Below are positions 26,587 to 33,323 of a DNA stretch of 64,000 nucleotides, piece by piece; position 1 is the stretch's first letter, and every line of letters starts with the position of its first letter. The notes beneath the pieces are model-generated. The model worked only from the letters and a program-made list of their open reading frames with translations, was not told where the DNA came from and did no database searches. The DNA comes from Desulfuromonas sp. AOP6 (GTDB lineage Bacteria > Desulfobacterota > Desulfuromonadia > Desulfuromonadales > SZUA-540). The stretch lies in NCBI RefSeq assembly GCF_009731355.2, contig NZ_AP022810.1:1888001-1952000 (forward strand), in the 5' to 3' direction. The translations under genes were made by a program, and so were the position numbers.

Positions 26587-26655
26587 GATTAAGACAAGGG
26601 CCCAAGAAGTTCGCGGGCGATAACCAGGCGCTGCACTTCGCATGCTTCATCGCCG
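26587..26655 (-). pseudogene. 3' remnant of a deleted acyl-CoA dehydrogenase gene
   Basis: The minus strand between the terminators and meaB reads, up to a TAA, NGDEACEVQRLVIARELLGP followed by LS. This matches the C-terminal signature of acyl-CoA dehydrogenases (E-x-QR-x-VI-x-R-x-LLG), as also seen at the end of the intact enzyme of 5733-6872 (NEVQRVVISKLLLG). The frame has an in-frame TAA directly upstream, so only about 20 codons survive. It is best explained as the scar of a gene removed from between the B12 subunit and meaB. Confidence 0.6.
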
Positions 26656-26677
26656 TTTTATGACGAGGGAAAAGACA

Positions 26678-26699
26678 GGGCGGCCTCTTGCGGCCGCCC
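26678..26699 (-). terminator. Second hairpin of a tandem terminator
   Basis: GGGCGGCC (26678-26685) pairs with GGCCGCCC (26692-26699) around six nt. On the minus strand TGTCTTTTCCC follows. Confidence 0.6.
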
Positions 26700-26700
26700 A

Positions 26701-26732
26701 AAAAAGGCGGGCCCTCGGCATGGAGGGCCCGC
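26701..26732 (-). terminator. Terminator after the B12-binding mutase subunit gene
   Basis: GCGGGCCCTC (26707-26716) pairs perfectly with GAGGGCCCGC (26723-26732). On the minus strand the stem is followed by C and six T. Termination here would separate meaB from the upstream genes. Confidence 0.9.
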
Positions 26733-26762
26733 ATACATTACGTGTTGAATTAAAACTTTGGT

Positions 26763-27167
26763 TCAGGCCCTGGGTTTGATGTTTTCCCGCACCCAGGCAT
26801 TGATATCCTCAGTGCTGGTCCCAGGCGTGAAAATTTCCTTGACGCCCACCGCCTTGAGTCCGGGAATATCGTCTTCCGGAATAATGCCGCCGCCAAAGAC
26901 GGGCACATCGTCCGCCCCTTTGGCCTTGAGCAGTTCAATGACCTTGGCGAACAGGGTGTTATGCGCCCCGGACAGAATGGAAAGGCTGACAGCGTCGACA
27001 TCTTCCTGGATGGCGGTGTTGACGATCTGTTCCGGTGTCTGGCGCAGGCCGGTATAGATGACTTCAAAGCCGGCATCGCGAAAGGCGCGGGCCACGATTT
27101 TGGCGCCGCGATCATGCCCGTCGAGTCCGGGTTTGGCTACCAGCAATCTGAGTTTTCTTTCTGCCAT
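26763..27167 (-). CDS. Methylmalonyl-CoA mutase-type B12-binding subunit
   Basis: A 134-aa stand-alone cobalamin-binding domain. [18 protein letters not shown] carries the base-off DxHxxG motif (D16, H18, G21). [11 protein letters not shown] and [14 protein letters not shown] are the remaining corrin-loop motifs. It matches the small subunit of split B12 mutases such as McmA2/IcmB/HcmB. The catalytic large subunit is not adjacent. It lies 20 nt downstream of cobO copy 2. Confidence 0.92.
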   Translation of the reverse strand: MAERKLRLLVAKPGLDGHDRGAKIVARAFRDAGFEVIYTGLRQTPEQIVNTAIQEDVDAVSLSILSGAHNTLFAKVIELLKAKGADDVPVFGGGIIPEDDIPGLKAVGVKEIFTPGTSTEDINAWVRENIKPRA

Positions 27168-27187
27168 TATTTCTCTCCTTTTTACCT

Positions 27188-27730
27188 CTATGATTCGATC
27201 CCCTCGCGGGCGTGCTGTCCTGAGTTGTAGTAGTGTTTCACTTCCCTCATTTCAGTCACCAGATCGGCTAAAGCGATGATATCGGGATGGGCGCCGCGTC
27301 CGGTCATGACCAGTTCGGTATGCGCCGGTTTCTGGCGGATAAGTTCTTTGACCTCTTCAACGGGGATAAGCCCGAAATCGACGGCACAGTTGAGTTCGTC
27401 AAGGATGACCAGATCGTAGTCGCCCGATAGCACTATATCCCGGGCTTTTTCAAAACCCGCCTGCGCCATGGCTGCATCAATCGGATCAGGATTTGACTTG
27501 GACACAAAGGTATCGCGGCCAACCTGTTCTATGGTGATCTCGGGAGTGAGCCGCTTGGCCGACTCCAGCTCGCCGTACACCGTGCTGCCCTTCATGAATT
27601 GCAGAATACGCACCCTGAAGCCATGCCCGGCTGCCCGGAAAGCCAGCCCAAGGGAAGCCGTCGTCTTGCCTTTACCATTGCCGGTATAGACCTGTATCAG
27701 GCCTTTTTTCAGGGGATGGTCTTTGCTCAT
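27188..27730 (-). CDS. cobO: Cob(I)yrinic acid a,c-diamide adenosyltransferase, second copy
   Basis: A 180-aa paralogue of the 1434-1958 protein. P-loop GNGKGKTT at residues 17-24, [19 protein letters not shown], and C-terminal [20 protein letters not shown]. It is clearly related but not recently duplicated, because many positions differ. Its stop lies 20 nt before the B12 subunit gene and its start overlaps the thioesterase stop by one base. Each B12 mutase locus in the window therefore has its own adenosyltransferase. Confidence 0.93.
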   Translation of the reverse strand: MSKDHPLKKGLIQVYTGNGKGKTTASLGLAFRAAGHGFRVRILQFMKGSTVYGELESAKRLTPEITIEQVGRDTFVSKSNPDPIDAAMAQAGFEKARDIVLSGDYDLVILDELNCAVDFGLIPVEEVKELIRQKPAHTELVMTGRGAHPDIIALADLVTEMREVKHYYNSGQHAREGIES

Positions 27731-28134
27731 TAAGATTCTCCCGGTGCAGCTTTGGCCAGCATTTCAGGCGGCAGTGCCACTGGGCGGCGGTCCTGTCCCA
27801 AAACGACATGAACCGTGCGTCCCTCAGCCAGCAGGCGACCTTCCTGGTTCAAGGCGCAATAGCTGAATTCCAGCACCTTGCCCTTGAAGCGGTCCAGGCT
27901 GGTCTCAATAGAAATCACATCTTCATAATAGGCCGGTGCCTTGTATTTCACCTGCGCCTCGGCCACCACAATATAATAGCCGGATTTTTCAAAGTCGGTG
28001 TAGTTGAGACCCTGCTGACGCAGATAGTCGGACCGCCCCTCTTCGAACCAGACGAGATAGTTGGAGTGATGCACGATTCCCTGCGCATCCGTTTCGGCGT
28101 AGCGGACCGTCAGGCGACAGGTGGTAGTAGTCAT
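27730..28134 (-). CDS. Acyl-CoA thioesterase (4-hydroxybenzoyl-CoA thioesterase / YbgC family)
   Basis: A 134-aa hotdog-fold protein. VRYAETDAQGIVHHSNYLVW holds the catalytic Asp (D16) and the family's HxxNY motif. The end GRTVHVVLGQDRRPVALPPE is typical. It hydrolyses a short acyl-CoA or aryl-CoA. It is the first gene of the cobO/B12-subunit operon, with a TAATG stop/start overlap to cobO, and may release stalled acyl-CoA in that pathway. Confidence 0.9.
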   Translation of the reverse strand: MTTTTCRLTVRYAETDAQGIVHHSNYLVWFEEGRSDYLRQQGLNYTDFEKSGYYIVVAEAQVKYKAPAYYEDVISIETSLDRFKGKVLEFSYCALNQEGRLLAEGRTVHVVLGQDRRPVALPPEMLAKAAPGES

Positions 28135-28336
28135 GGCGTCCTTTTTACGGCAGCCCCATCAACCCGGGAATCGGGAGGCGGAAAGGGTGAAACGGTGGTT
28201 GGTGTAAGGAGAAACTGTTTTAAGCGCGCTAAAAAGATTTAACAGGCCGAAAATATAGCAACCATGAAAAAAGGTGTCAAGAAGGTTCACCGAAATCTAT
28301 AACAACTTTTGATTTAGGCGAAAACAGCGCCGCAGT

Positions 28337-29254
28337 CTAGCGCCAGCCAGGATCATCACCCTGTAGATTGTCGAGGATATACAGGTAGGAGTCATAACGT
28401 TCAGCGGGAATCTTCCCCGTCTGCAGACCAATCCGGACCAGGCAGCCAGGTTCGTTACGATGAAGGCAATTGCGGAAGCGACAGGGCGTTTGCTGTATTT
28501 CTTCGAACCCGGGGAAAAAATGAGCCAACTCCTGTTCGGAAATATCGACAAGACCGAAATCGCGAAAGCCGGGAGTATCGACCAGTTCGCCGCCGCTGGC
28601 AAGAGAGTGCAGGGTTGAAACCGTGGTGGTATGGCGCCCCAGGCCAGTGTCCTGACTCAAGTCGCCAATGAGAAGATCGATGCCCGGAACCAGGGCGTTC
28701 AGAAGAGAGCTCTTGCCGACCCCGGAAGTCCCCACGAAGACAGCCCGGTGTCCCTGCGCGAGAAAATGGCGAAGGGCGTCCAGCCCTGTTGCGCTGGAAG
28801 CGCTGACCGGGAAAATCGGCATCAGAGCACCATAGACCGCCTGCAGAGAATCGACCAGCGCGGCTGTAGCGGGCAGGTCGGCCTTGTTGACCACGAGAAA
28901 GGGATCGATGCCCGCAGCACGGGCGGCAACAAGGGCCCGATCGAGATAATGCCGGGGAGGAGGTGGGGAACAGCAGACCACGATACCGAGCACATCGAGG
29001 TTGGCGGCGACCAGACGAATCTTGCCGCGAACATCCCGACGGCTCATCTCTGTGCGGCGAGGTTGGCGGTATAAAACTTCACCACGGATGAGGACATTGT
29101 CCCCGACCACATGACCGGATTGCCGCTTCACCCGAACCTGGCAACTGCTGCCGTCGGCAAAGCGAACCTCAACGGCTACACCGTAATGGGCCACAATAAG
29201 GCCCGAGCGACCCTCTTCGTTTGACAGCTTTTTTTTCGGTTGTGACAAGGGCAT
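28337..29254 (-). CDS. rsgA: Ribosome small subunit-dependent GTPase A
   Basis: A 305-aa RsgA/YjeQ. It has an N-terminal OB domain and a circularly permuted GTPase, with NKADLP (G4) before the P-loop FVGTSGVGKSSLLNAL (G1) and DTPGFRDFGL (G3). The C-terminal zinc finger is CRFRNCLHRNEPGC. It acts in late 30S maturation. The ATG at 29254 has a closely spaced GGGGAG. It is divergent from the cytochrome genes. Confidence 0.96.
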   Translation of the reverse strand: MPLSQPKKKLSNEEGRSGLIVAHYGVAVEVRFADGSSCQVRVKRQSGHVVGDNVLIRGEVLYRQPRRTEMSRRDVRGKIRLVAANLDVLGIVVCCSPPPPRHYLDRALVAARAAGIDPFLVVNKADLPATAALVDSLQAVYGALMPIFPVSASSATGLDALRHFLAQGHRAVFVGTSGVGKSSLLNALVPGIDLLIGDLSQDTGLGRHTTTVSTLHSLASGGELVDTPGFRDFGLVDISEQELAHFFPGFEEIQQTPCRFRNCLHRNEPGCLVRIGLQTGKIPAERYDSYLYILDNLQGDDPGWR

Positions 29255-29564
29255 CTCCCCAGCGGCATAAAACTGTTGGATCCAATGGTTTTCAATGTTG
29301 GGTCAGGAGTATAAATTGTTATCAGGCCTCGGCATAGGATAAAGTGAAATATGGTTTTTATTCCCGCACTGGAAAATATTTCACTTTTCCAAGCCACCCT
29401 GACACCCGACATGGCTCTCAATAACTAGCTGATATCATATATATTGAACCAGACATCGGTCAAAATGACGATAGATATCGAATGAATAGTCACGTCGGGG
29501 CACCTATAGTGAGGACAACACGAGACTGCCGTAAAACAACAGATAACCAAAGGAGGAACATGCC
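29255..29564. other. Divergent intergenic region rsgA / cytochrome c7
   Basis: A 310-nt AT-rich gap. It holds a perfect 12-bp inverted repeat (29341-29352 and 29376-29387) and the AGGAGG site of the cytochrome gene. No convincing promoter hexamer pair or gene was identified. Confidence 0.6.
29341..29387. repeat. Perfect 12-bp inverted repeat
   Basis: AAAGTGAAATAT (29341-29352) and ATATTTCACTTT (29376-29387) are exact reverse complements with a 23-nt spacer. The AT-rich arms and absence of a T-run argue against a terminator. Two operator half-sites for DNA looping or a dimeric regulator are possible. Confidence 0.75.
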
Positions 29565-29837
29565 ATGAAGAAGATGTTAGCGCTGCTGTCCACCATCGCC
29601 CTGCTGTCCATTGCCGTCATCGCCACGGCCAGCGACACCGTTGTACTGGAAAACAAGCGGGGAGCTGTGACCTTCAACCACAAGGCCCACAGTGAATCCA
29701 TCAGCTGTGATAGCTGCCACGGCAGTGGGGAACCAGCTAAAATCGAGTTCGACATGAAGTCCGCTCATGCGTTGTGCAAGACCTGCCATGAACAAAAAAG
29801 CGGGCCGACCAAATGTAATGATTGCCATCATAAGTAA
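29565..29837 (+). CDS. Periplasmic triheme cytochrome c7 (PpcA-like)
   Basis: A 90-aa precursor. The signal peptide is residues 1-22 (cut after ATA), leaving about 68 aa, the size of Geobacter PpcA-family cytochromes. Three heme motifs occur: CDSCH (48-52), CKTCH (71-75) and CNDCH (84-88). The axial histidines are in FNHKAH (39, 42), with others at 68 and 89. It carries electrons across the periplasm during extracellular or metal respiration. RBS AGGAGG. Confidence 0.93.
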   Translation: MKKMLALLSTIALLSIAVIATASDTVVLENKRGAVTFNHKAHSESISCDSCHGSGEPAKIEFDMKSAHALCKTCHEQKSGPTKCNDCHHK

Positions 29838-29867
29838 TTCGTTATATAGTGATGCGATTTTTAACAA

Positions 29868-29891
29868 AGGCTGCACCTAAAAAAGCAGCCT
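29868..29891 (+). repeat. Hairpin between the two cytochrome genes
   Basis: AGGCTGC (29868-29874) and GCAGCCT (29885-29891) pair around ten nt. There is no T-run, so it more likely stabilises or differentially processes a bicistronic cytochrome mRNA than terminates it. Confidence 0.55.
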
Positions 29892-29914
29892 GAAAACAAC
29901 ATGGAGGTTTTCTG

Positions 29915-30241
29915 ATGCGTAACATGATTAAAGTACTGGCCGCTTGTCTTCTGGTCGCCTTCGTCGCCACTTCTGCTCTGGCCGTCACCGGTGGGAACCC
30001 TAAAAAGGGTAAATATCTCTACAAGAAAAACTGCAAATCCTGCCACACCGAAGGCGCTGAGGGCGGTAACCTGACCCCCGTCAGCAAGACCATGGCCCAG
30101 TGGGACCGCTTCTTCGAGCGTGACAAGCACGCTGTCAAGCCTGAGGCCTTCGAGGGTATCAGTGAGAAGGATCTGCTCGACATTCAGCAGTTCCTTTATG
30201 ACCACGCTGCCGATGGCCCCCAGCCCCAAACCTGCGGCTAA
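29915..30241 (+). CDS. Monoheme c-type cytochrome
   Basis: A 108-aa precursor with a signal peptide (cut near SALA, residue 23) and one CKSCH heme motif at 40-44. GKYLYKKNCKSCHTEG is typical of class I c cytochromes, and a Met in VSKTMAQW may be the sixth ligand. The C-terminal helix ISEKDLLDIQQFLYDHA completes the fold. It lies 77 nt after the cytochrome c7 gene and is probably co-transcribed with it. RBS GGAGG. Confidence 0.9.
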   Translation: MRNMIKVLAACLLVAFVATSALAVTGGNPKKGKYLYKKNCKSCHTEGAEGGNLTPVSKTMAQWDRFFERDKHAVKPEAFEGISEKDLLDIQQFLYDHAADGPQPQTCG

Positions 30242-30270
30242 TGGACTGACGCACAAAGGAACAAAGGAAA

Positions 30271-30300
30271 AGGGAGCAGCCGCAAGCTGCTCCCTTTTTT
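30271..30300. terminator. Terminator after the cytochrome genes
   Basis: AGGGAGCAGC (30271-30280) pairs with GCTGCTCCCT (30286-30295) around CGCAA and is followed by a T-run. The minus strand also has TTTTCC, so it may serve the convergent mgtC gene. Confidence 0.92.
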
Positions 30301-30310
30301 TATCAACCCA

Positions 30311-31015
30311 TCACCGAAAACTGACTTTTTTCACCCCCGGCATCTTACTGATGGCAGCGGTCATTTCCTTACCGATGCGCCGGTGATGATTGGTCACCAC
30401 CACATCGATCCGCACCTCTTCATGCTCCAGGTCCGTCACCATTTCCAGATCGCTCACCCGAAGCTTCATCTCGGCAAACAACGCCTCCAGATCGTCACAG
30501 AATGCCTCTCGGTTGAAGGCAAGGACACTGAGCTTGAGATAGCGATCCTTACCGATGAAAGGTTCAAGTTTTTTGAGAAACATCAAACTCAGCAAAGCCA
30601 GAACCGTACTAAGTATCGCCGGGAAATAAAGGCCCATGCCGATAGACATGCCGATGCCGGCGACAAGCCACAGGCAGGCCGCCGTGGTCAGGCCACGAAC
30701 GGAAATCCCCTCTTTGAGAATGACCCCGGCCCCGAGAAAACCGATGCCGGTGACGATCTGGGCGGCGATGCGGGCCGGATCGAGGCGAACGACCGAGGTC
30801 CCCGGTACATCCCCGTATTTGATAAAAAACGCCTCAGACACCACCATCATCAAACAGGAACCGACAGTCACCAGCAGATGTGTCCGCAAGCCGGCAGGGC
30901 GTCCGTGCTTTTCACGCTCCAGACCGATAAGACCACCGGCCAGAGCAGCCAAAAGAATCCTCACAATCACTTCTAATTCATAATGGCCCAGGTGCAGGGC
31001 AGATAACCAGGTCAT
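30311..31015 (-). CDS. MgtC/SapB family membrane protein
   Basis: A 234-aa protein. The N-terminal membrane domain has the MgtC signature LLAALAGGLIGLEREKHGRPAGLRTH, then GIGFLGAGVILKEG and VRGLTTAACLWLVAGIGM. The last 80 residues look like an ACT-type domain (LRVSDLEMVTDLEHEEVRID). Roles in other bacteria include magnesium homeostasis or F-ATPase modulation. It overlaps the thioesterase stop by 3 nt (31013-31015), so the two are coupled. Confidence 0.9.
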   Translation of the reverse strand: MTWLSALHLGHYELEVIVRILLAALAGGLIGLEREKHGRPAGLRTHLLVTVGSCLMMVVSEAFFIKYGDVPGTSVVRLDPARIAAQIVTGIGFLGAGVILKEGISVRGLTTAACLWLVAGIGMSIGMGLYFPAILSTVLALLSLMFLKKLEPFIGKDRYLKLSVLAFNREAFCDDLEALFAEMKLRVSDLEMVTDLEHEEVRIDVVVTNHHRRIGKEMTAAISKMPGVKKVSFR

Positions 31016-31413
31016 GGTTGCTCCACTCGAAAAACCTTGGCTTGCGCTTTGGCGTGAACCTGGTCATCGATCTTCAGTTCGGCTGTGACCAGGAGGATTC
31101 TCTTTTTCTCTTCACAGATTTCCGCCGTGACAACAACCTCTGTCTGGGTTGGCACAGGGCGCAGATATTTGACGGCAATCTCCGCGGTAACAAAGTGGTC
31201 GCCAATGGAACGACAGGCATAAATACAGGTTTCGTCAAGCAAAGCAGCGATGACGCCACCATGAACCATATCTTGCCAGCCTTGAAAAGAGGACGGAATG
31301 CTTACCCTCCCTACGGCACTCCGACCCTCTTTATCGATATTAAAATGCGCTTTCAAGCCAATCGGGTTGTCCGCGCCACACACAAAACATTGTCCATCAT
31401 CCAAAATCTCCAT
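31012..31413 (-). CDS. PaaI-like hotdog thioesterase
   Basis: A 133-aa hotdog-fold protein with CFVCGADNPIGLKAHFN at the N-terminus and the active-site stretch QDMVHGGVIAALLDETCIYA. The start MEILDDG at 31413 has AGGGGA upstream; a longer in-frame extension lacks support. It probably hydrolyses a short or aromatic acyl-CoA. It stands just upstream of mgtC with an ATGA-type overlap, an unusual partner. Confidence 0.87.
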   Translation of the reverse strand: MEILDDGQCFVCGADNPIGLKAHFNIDKEGRSAVGRVSIPSSFQGWQDMVHGGVIAALLDETCIYACRSIGDHFVTAEIAVKYLRPVPTQTEVVVTAEICEEKKRILLVTAELKIDDQVHAKAQAKVFRVEQP

Positions 31414-31835
31414 GCTATCCCCTTTTGCTTCAAATTGACGCACTGAAAAACCCTGATCTGCCGCTTTAAATAGTCCTTATCTCTATAATCAGATTGGAGA
31501 GACTCTATCGAATTTCCTCAGGCTACTGATCCCCTGGATGTGGCAATATACCATGGATAAAAAAATCATCCACCACTTAAAATAGTTTTTTAGCTGCAAT
31601 TTCAGTCAGTTAAGAATAAGAACACCTGAAGGGGCCCGCTTTCAGCTTATCGAATGAATATTCTGCTCATACAGGGTCCAGCACGCCGATCTTAAAAATA
31701 CGCCCTCGCTTGGTTAATTTTATTTATTGATTTCAATATGATAGCGCCAACATGAGTAATTTTTTATTTTTTGGCATGGAGCATGCTCAACTAAAAGGCA
31801 AAGGGGACACAGAGAGAAACCCCACAGGAGGAAAT
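31414..31835. other. Intergenic region with sigma-54 promoter
   Basis: A 422-nt AT-rich gap between the divergent thioesterase and the small membrane protein gene. It contains the sigma-54-type site at 31772-31787. The rest has no convincing ORF, RNA or repeat. Confidence 0.6.
31772..31787 (+). promoter_or_regulatory. Sigma-54 promoter of the small membrane protein pair
   Basis: TGGCATGGAGCATGCT matches the -24/-12 consensus (TGGCACG-N4-TTGCW), with GG and GC exactly 10 nt apart. The predicted start is near 31798, about 38 nt before the ATG. Confidence 0.65.
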
Positions 31836-32051
31836 ATGAAAAGCCTATACAACGCCTTATTGAGCATCCTGATCTTCGCCGGGTCCGCTTTTGCAGCCGG
31901 CCCCGCCATTGAAAGTCAGGGCATTTTGATTCCTTTGTTTATCGGCTTCGTGGTTCTGCTACTTCTTAACCAATTCGTCCCGGGTTTGCTTCGGTTGACT
32001 TCCCTGTTCAAGGGAATAAGTCATTGTTCGATCAACCGCCGGATAAACTGA
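31836..32051 (+). CDS. Small exported or membrane protein, copy 1 of a tandem pair
   Basis: A 71-aa protein of unknown function. A signal-like N-terminus (MKSLYNALLSILIFAGSAFA) is followed by one hydrophobic segment (GILIPLFIGFVVLLLLNQFV) and a short basic tail with PGLLRLTSLFKG. The start at 31836 follows AGGAGG. It aligns with the neighbouring 32096-32326 protein through G-I, F-x-G-F, Q-x2-P-x-LL and K-G positions. It lies behind a sigma-54-type promoter. Confidence 0.7.
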   Translation: MKSLYNALLSILIFAGSAFAAGPAIESQGILIPLFIGFVVLLLLNQFVPGLLRLTSLFKGISHCSINRRIN

Positions 32052-32095
32052 ACGGCAGAAAGTGACAACCGTTCAAAAATGAAAAGGAGGACACT

Positions 32096-32326
32096 ATGAA
32101 AACCATGACCAGTATCGCCATCGCTGCAACTATCCTGTTTGGGTCCGCCTCCTCAGTTCTGGCCGCCACCGGCATGCGGGAAGACAACAGCGGTATCATC
32201 GTATGGGTCTTCCTTGGCTTCTGCGCCCTGATCATTGTCGCCCAACTCCTTCCTGCCATCCTGCTGGCTGTCGGCATGGTTAAAGGTCTTGCCGGAACGA
32301 CCGTAAAAGCATCTCAGATCAACTGA
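32096..32326 (+). CDS. Small exported or membrane protein, copy 2 of a tandem pair
   Basis: A 76-aa protein of unknown function. The signal-like segment MKTMTSIAIAATILFGSASS precedes VLAATG and one hydrophobic helix (GIIVWVFLGFCALIIVAQLL), then PAILLAVGMVKGLAG. It is a divergent paralogue of the protein just upstream, 44 nt away. RBS AAAAGGAGGA. No family is recognised. Confidence 0.72.
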   Translation: MKTMTSIAIAATILFGSASSVLAATGMREDNSGIIVWVFLGFCALIIVAQLLPAILLAVGMVKGLAGTTVKASQIN

Positions 32327-32335
32327 ACCTGAACA

Positions 32336-32372
32336 TCTCAGGCGGTTGCACATATCGTGTGACCGCCTGAGA
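32336..32372 (+). repeat. Hairpin after the small-protein pair
   Basis: TCTCAGGCGGT (32336-32346) pairs perfectly with ACCGCCTGAGA (32362-32372), with an inner CACA/TGTG stem. There is no T-run, so any termination would be weak or Rho-assisted. Confidence 0.65.
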
Positions 32373-32439
32373 AATGGTCAGCATCCGCTGCACTTCCCTT
32401 CGGTTAATACTCACCATAGAAAAATCAAATAAAATTTTG

Positions 32440-32455
32440 TGGCCCTCTTTTTGCT
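32440..32455 (+). promoter_or_regulatory. Sigma-54 promoter of the REC-PilZ gene
   Basis: TGGCCCTCTTTTTGCT has GG and GC 10 nt apart and a perfect TTGCT -12 element. The predicted start is near 32467, giving a leader of about 120 nt that contains a CCGAAAG/CTTTCGG hairpin at 32486-32503. Confidence 0.65.
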
Positions 32456-32586
32456 TACATTCGGCTTGTAATATCTGAAGTATGGCCGAAAGCCGTCTTT
32501 CGGGCACATGCAACCCTGCCTTAGACGTTCTCTTCGGGAAATAACGGCATCCTGATCCCGCTATATGACAATTAAAGGAGAAAGAG

Positions 32587-33288
32587 GTGGAACAAAAGAA
32601 GATCCTGCTGGTGGATGATATCGGGCTTTTTATTGCCATGGAAAAAGAATACCTGCGCCGGGAAAACTGTCTCCTTTTGACCGCCCGCAGCGCCAAGGAA
32701 GCCCTTGAGAAAACCCAGACGGAAAAACCGGATCTGATCTTCATGGATCTTTACATGCCTGACGGTGATGGGGACGAGGCCTGTCAGGCTATTAAATCGG
32801 ATCCCGGACTTTGCCATATTCCGGTTGTCATGGTGACCAACAGTCAGGACGAAAAAGACCGTGAGCGCTGCCAGAAAGCCCGCTGCGACGCCTACATCAA
32901 CAAGCCGATCGATCGCAATATTTTCCTGACCACGGCTTATCGTTTTCTAAAAATTGCCGACGAAGATATCCGCCGTCGAAAGGTTCACCTGGATGTCCTG
33001 TACGGACCGGACCGGGAACAGATGGTGCAGCGCAGAAGTATCGACCTGAGCCCCGGTGGCATGTTTATCGAGACGGACCGCATGCTGCGTCGCGATACAG
33101 AGATCCATCTGGAATTCACTCTGCCCGGCGAGGAGACTATACACTGCCGCGGTCGAGTTGCCTGGGCCAACCACAAAAACTGGCTGCACAAAGCGGATGC
33201 CCCTCCGGGTCTGGCCATTCAGTTTGTGAACCTGCCCCAGCCTTCCCAGGAAATGATCCGACAATTTCTGCGCGCCGGCCTGGGATAA
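32587..33288 (+). CDS. Response regulator with C-terminal PilZ domain
   Basis: A 233-aa two-domain protein. Receiver domain residues 1-120: D10/D11 and phospho-acceptor D54 (LIFMDLYMPDGDG), Thr in VVMVTNSQ and Lys in YINKPID. PilZ-type domain from about 128, with VHLDVLYG, RRSIDLSPGGMFIE (the D-x-S-x-x-G c-di-GMP motif) and GRVAWANHKN. The Arg-rich RRRKV at the junction fits the PilZ RxxxR region. Start GTG 32587 with AAAGGAGAAAGAG. It would link phosphorylation to c-di-GMP. The cognate kinase is not adjacent. Its sigma-54-type promoter is shared in kind with the preceding small-protein pair. Confidence 0.9.
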   Translation: MEQKKILLVDDIGLFIAMEKEYLRRENCLLLTARSAKEALEKTQTEKPDLIFMDLYMPDGDGDEACQAIKSDPGLCHIPVVMVTNSQDEKDRERCQKARCDAYINKPIDRNIFLTTAYRFLKIADEDIRRRKVHLDVLYGPDREQMVQRRSIDLSPGGMFIETDRMLRRDTEIHLEFTLPGEETIHCRGRVAWANHKNWLHKADAPPGLAIQFVNLPQPSQEMIRQFLRAGLG

Positions 33289-33323
33289 AAGCTAAAACGA
33301 GTCGCAGGCCATCGTTGTGCGCC

